A DNA stretch of 64,000 bases, from assembly GCA_030374765.1 (NCBI GenBank), contig JARGXX010000095.1, positions 1,984,001 through 2,048,000 of the forward strand. The letters run 5' to 3'. Below the pieces are notes generated by a model. That model saw only the letters and a program-made list of their open reading frames with translations, did not search any database and had not been told where the DNA came from. Positions 62,385 through 64,000 of the stretch are shown in pieces; the first letter of the stretch is position 1; the number at the start of each line of letters is the position of its first letter. This stretch comes from Agarophyton chilense (lineage: Eukaryota; Rhodophyta; Florideophyceae; Gracilariales; Gracilariaceae). Position numbers and translations under genes: made by a program.

Positions 62385-62645
62385 TGGAATAAAGTACACT
62401 CAAAAGCGGATAATTCTGTGAAGTTTTGACTTGAGTTCGTTTTTCTCGACTCAATCTCTGTTCTTCTGTTCTTTTATATTGCTTTAAAGCACTTCGAAGT
62501 TGTTCAAGACGGGTATCAGTTTGTTCCAAGATTGTTCTTGCCTTTTCTACATAGAGTTCTATAGAAGCTTCTAAAGTCTTCTACATGCTTCTAATACATA
62601 AAGCAGTTTCCAGTTGCATTCAAGAACCTTCTAGAGGGTTCTACA
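62385..62645 (-). repeat. 5' LTR of C2a
   Basis: 261 bp. Inside the element, TTGGTTGTGGGCC on the minus strand just after the LTR resembles an initiator-tRNA-type primer-binding site. Confidence 0.78.
62563..62592. promoter_or_regulatory. Phased heat-shock-element array in the C2a 5' LTR
   Basis: Units AGAAG and CTTCT are adjacent (inverted pair), followed by CTTCT at 62578 and 62588, each after a 5-bp gap. All units are in one 5-bp register, as in heat-shock-factor sites. Confidence 0.55.
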
Positions 62646-62746
62646 CCATTCGAGGTTTTTTATTTTTGCCTACTTTATGTCCACACAAAAAAAAAACAGT
62701 GTAGCATCACCTTTTCACCACCCATTGGACCCCATGCAGATACCTT

Positions 62747-62986
62747 TTATTCCAGCTGCACAACAATGTATCTACCACCAATAATAGTGTCATCCAAAAG
62801 TGTAACAGCCCTTCTCGCATGATAACTGAATCTGAAAGTAACTTTTGCCGATCCAACACTCTCGCTCAAGTTCCATACTGAAATATCTTCTACCTCCCCA
62901 ATACGATTAAAAAGTGATCGAAGCCTGGCACGAGAAACACCAGTGGCTATATTGTAAACATACACACTTCTTGCGTTCGTAGGCAT
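62747..62986 (-). CDS. Short single-RRM RNA-binding protein
   Basis: 79 aa, ATG 62986. It covers one complete RNA recognition motif: RNP2-like SVYVYNI (residues ~7-13), helix RARLRSLFNRIGEVEDISVW, RNP1-like GSAKVTFRF, helix HARRAVTLLDD and final strand GRYIVVQLE. The canonical aromatics of RNP1 are partly replaced. There is nothing beyond the domain; the stop codon overlaps an AATAAA word, which may serve as polyadenylation signal. It lies 101 nt outside the C2a LTR. Either a minimal RRM protein or a 3'-truncated gene. Confidence 0.65.
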   Translation of the reverse strand: MPTNARSVYVYNIATGVSRARLRSLFNRIGEVEDISVWNLSESVGSAKVTFRFSYHARRAVTLLDDTIIGGRYIVVQLE

Positions 62987-64000
62987 AGTTTTTTTTATAA
63001 AGAAAACGTCTTGATGGTTCTTTGTAAGAAACTGATTCAGTATAAGATGCTTCTAGATCAAAGATTAGTTGTTCTGTTCAAAAGAAAAATGTCTAGTAAG
63101 TGTTTGAGACCCAGGACACGTGATTTGGAGAAGTAGAGACCAAAATGAACTCATTTCGATGTTTTATATAAAAGAATTAGATGTTTTTTACCTTCCACCC
63201 ATTTATAGTTTTTATTCAAGTGAAGACGTCTTAGTGAGTCCATAAACGATAATCCTCCAACTTATTTTTTTTTATCTTTCAATTCATTGGTTGTGTTTTT
63301 CGAATTCTTTTTAAATTATGCTTTTTCACAAAGAATACGTACTGCACCAGACAATCACCACATCACTGAGAAAAAGGTTTAAATATTTTCAACCAGATTA
63401 TGAAAAAGTGCGTCTATTCCAACATGAATGGGAAGTAAGGTTTTAGCGGTCTTGATTGTGCTCGGTTGTAAATTTAATTCTAAATTCGAATACGAATGGC
63501 GTGAACAAACATGAGGTATAAAATCCATGAGTTTTCTTTTCTGCTATCTTGAAAAAAAAGTTACCTAAAAACGTCAATACACTAGAATTAGTTTCATGTT
63601 TCTGAATAAGTTCTTTCTTAAAGCGGCCATCTACGTTTTCAGAATGAGCTAAGAGTGGAAAACCTTTATTATCGATTTCTGTTGCTATAATAGATGCCAG
63701 TGTTTCGATGTAAAACGCAATATAGTTTATTGCAAGGTTTTGGAAACTAGTACTGCTTCAGGTGTCGAAACATTACCATAGTTTGACTCCGAAGCAACGA
63801 GTGTAAAAAGAGTTGTATCTGATCTGGTCAGAATGTGCACAAGAGCATGTCCCGTTAAGAACTAGAAATCCAGGGAAAGTTGCGGGTAGGGTAAAGAATC
63901 GCTAGGAAGAACCAATACCCCAATCGTAATGCGTAAAAAACTGAGCGCAACCCATTTAGCGACTGAGTGCAATTTCGAAGCTGACTGCAACAAACTTGGT
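62987..64000. other. AT-rich terminal region, no firm gene
   Basis: 1 kb. One exon-like frame runs from an ATG at 63318 to a GTAAGG donor at 63435 (39 codons, MLFHKEYVLHQTI... to FQHEWE); no family or following exon could be assigned. Confidence 0.3.

Larger units (their letters stand above)
57702..62645 (-). mobile_element. Ty1/copia element C2a, full length but decayed
   Basis: Minus-strand element. 5' LTR at 62385-62645 and 3' LTR at 57702-57968 (261 and 267 bp) align end to end. The LTR start TGTTATAC follows a GAGAGGGGG polypurine tract on the minus strand at ~57969-57978. Flanking 5-mers (GATAG, CCATT) do not match, so a target duplication is not visible. Total 4.94 kb, normal for Ty1/copia. 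It shares LTR and RT sequence with the fragment at 48251-49945. Confidence 0.8.

Overview
The window looks like nuclear DNA of a photosynthetic eukaryote with few introns, most plausibly a unicellular red alga (inference; I cannot run a search). The evidence is eukaryotic housekeeping genes (U3 snoRNP protein, Sec23-like coat protein, RAD51 paralogue, TBC RabGAP, frataxin, bZIP factor), a nuclear gene for a cyanobacterial-type DUF1825 protein with an N-terminal extension and a spliceosomal intron, and a second small protein with a plastid-transit-like N-terminus. Only two introns are well supported (83 and 104 nt).

Bases 1-29000 are a gene-bearing compartment. In order: WDR3/UTP12 (3' part, +), DUF1825 (-), ankyrin protein (+), small plastid-type protein (+), a 1024-aa protein of unknown function (+), Sec23-like (-), divergent RAD51 paralogue (+), ROK fructokinase-like (-) ending 16 nt from it, divergent phosphomannomutase (+), TBC RabGAP (+), frataxin (-), CPA-type cation/H+ antiporter (-), (6-4)-type photolyase/cryptochrome (+) and a bZIP factor (-). 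The fructokinase/phosphomannomutase pair is head-to-head and both act on sugar phosphates. Two nearly perfect long hairpins (22147-22202 and 26659-26709) lie in gene 3' flanks.

Bases 31700-62650 are almost entirely decayed LTR retrotransposons in nested layers. A Ty3/gypsy fragment lies at 31.7-33.5 kb. A Ty1/copia element (called C1 here, 35450-57227, 371-bp LTRs) is cut between protease and integrase by a 16.5-kb block (37491-53998) of chromodomain Ty3/gypsy elements (family G1), which carries five ~446-bp LTRs in both orientations. Inside the second G1 element is a 5'-truncated copia fragment of another family (C2, 48251-49945, -). A full-length but decayed C2 element follows at 57702-62645 (-). 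Family G1 has three unusual traits: a long unrecognised antisense reading frame (ORF-X) between pol and the 3' LTR; LTRs carrying a tRNA-like A-box/B-box module on the antisense strand; and an LTR/ORF-X arrangement that suggests self-integration or inversion. The C2 LTRs carry a phased array of heat-shock-element units.

The last kilobase holds a short RRM-domain gene (-) and otherwise unrecognised AT-rich DNA. All retroelement reading frames are broken; no intact autonomous element is present.
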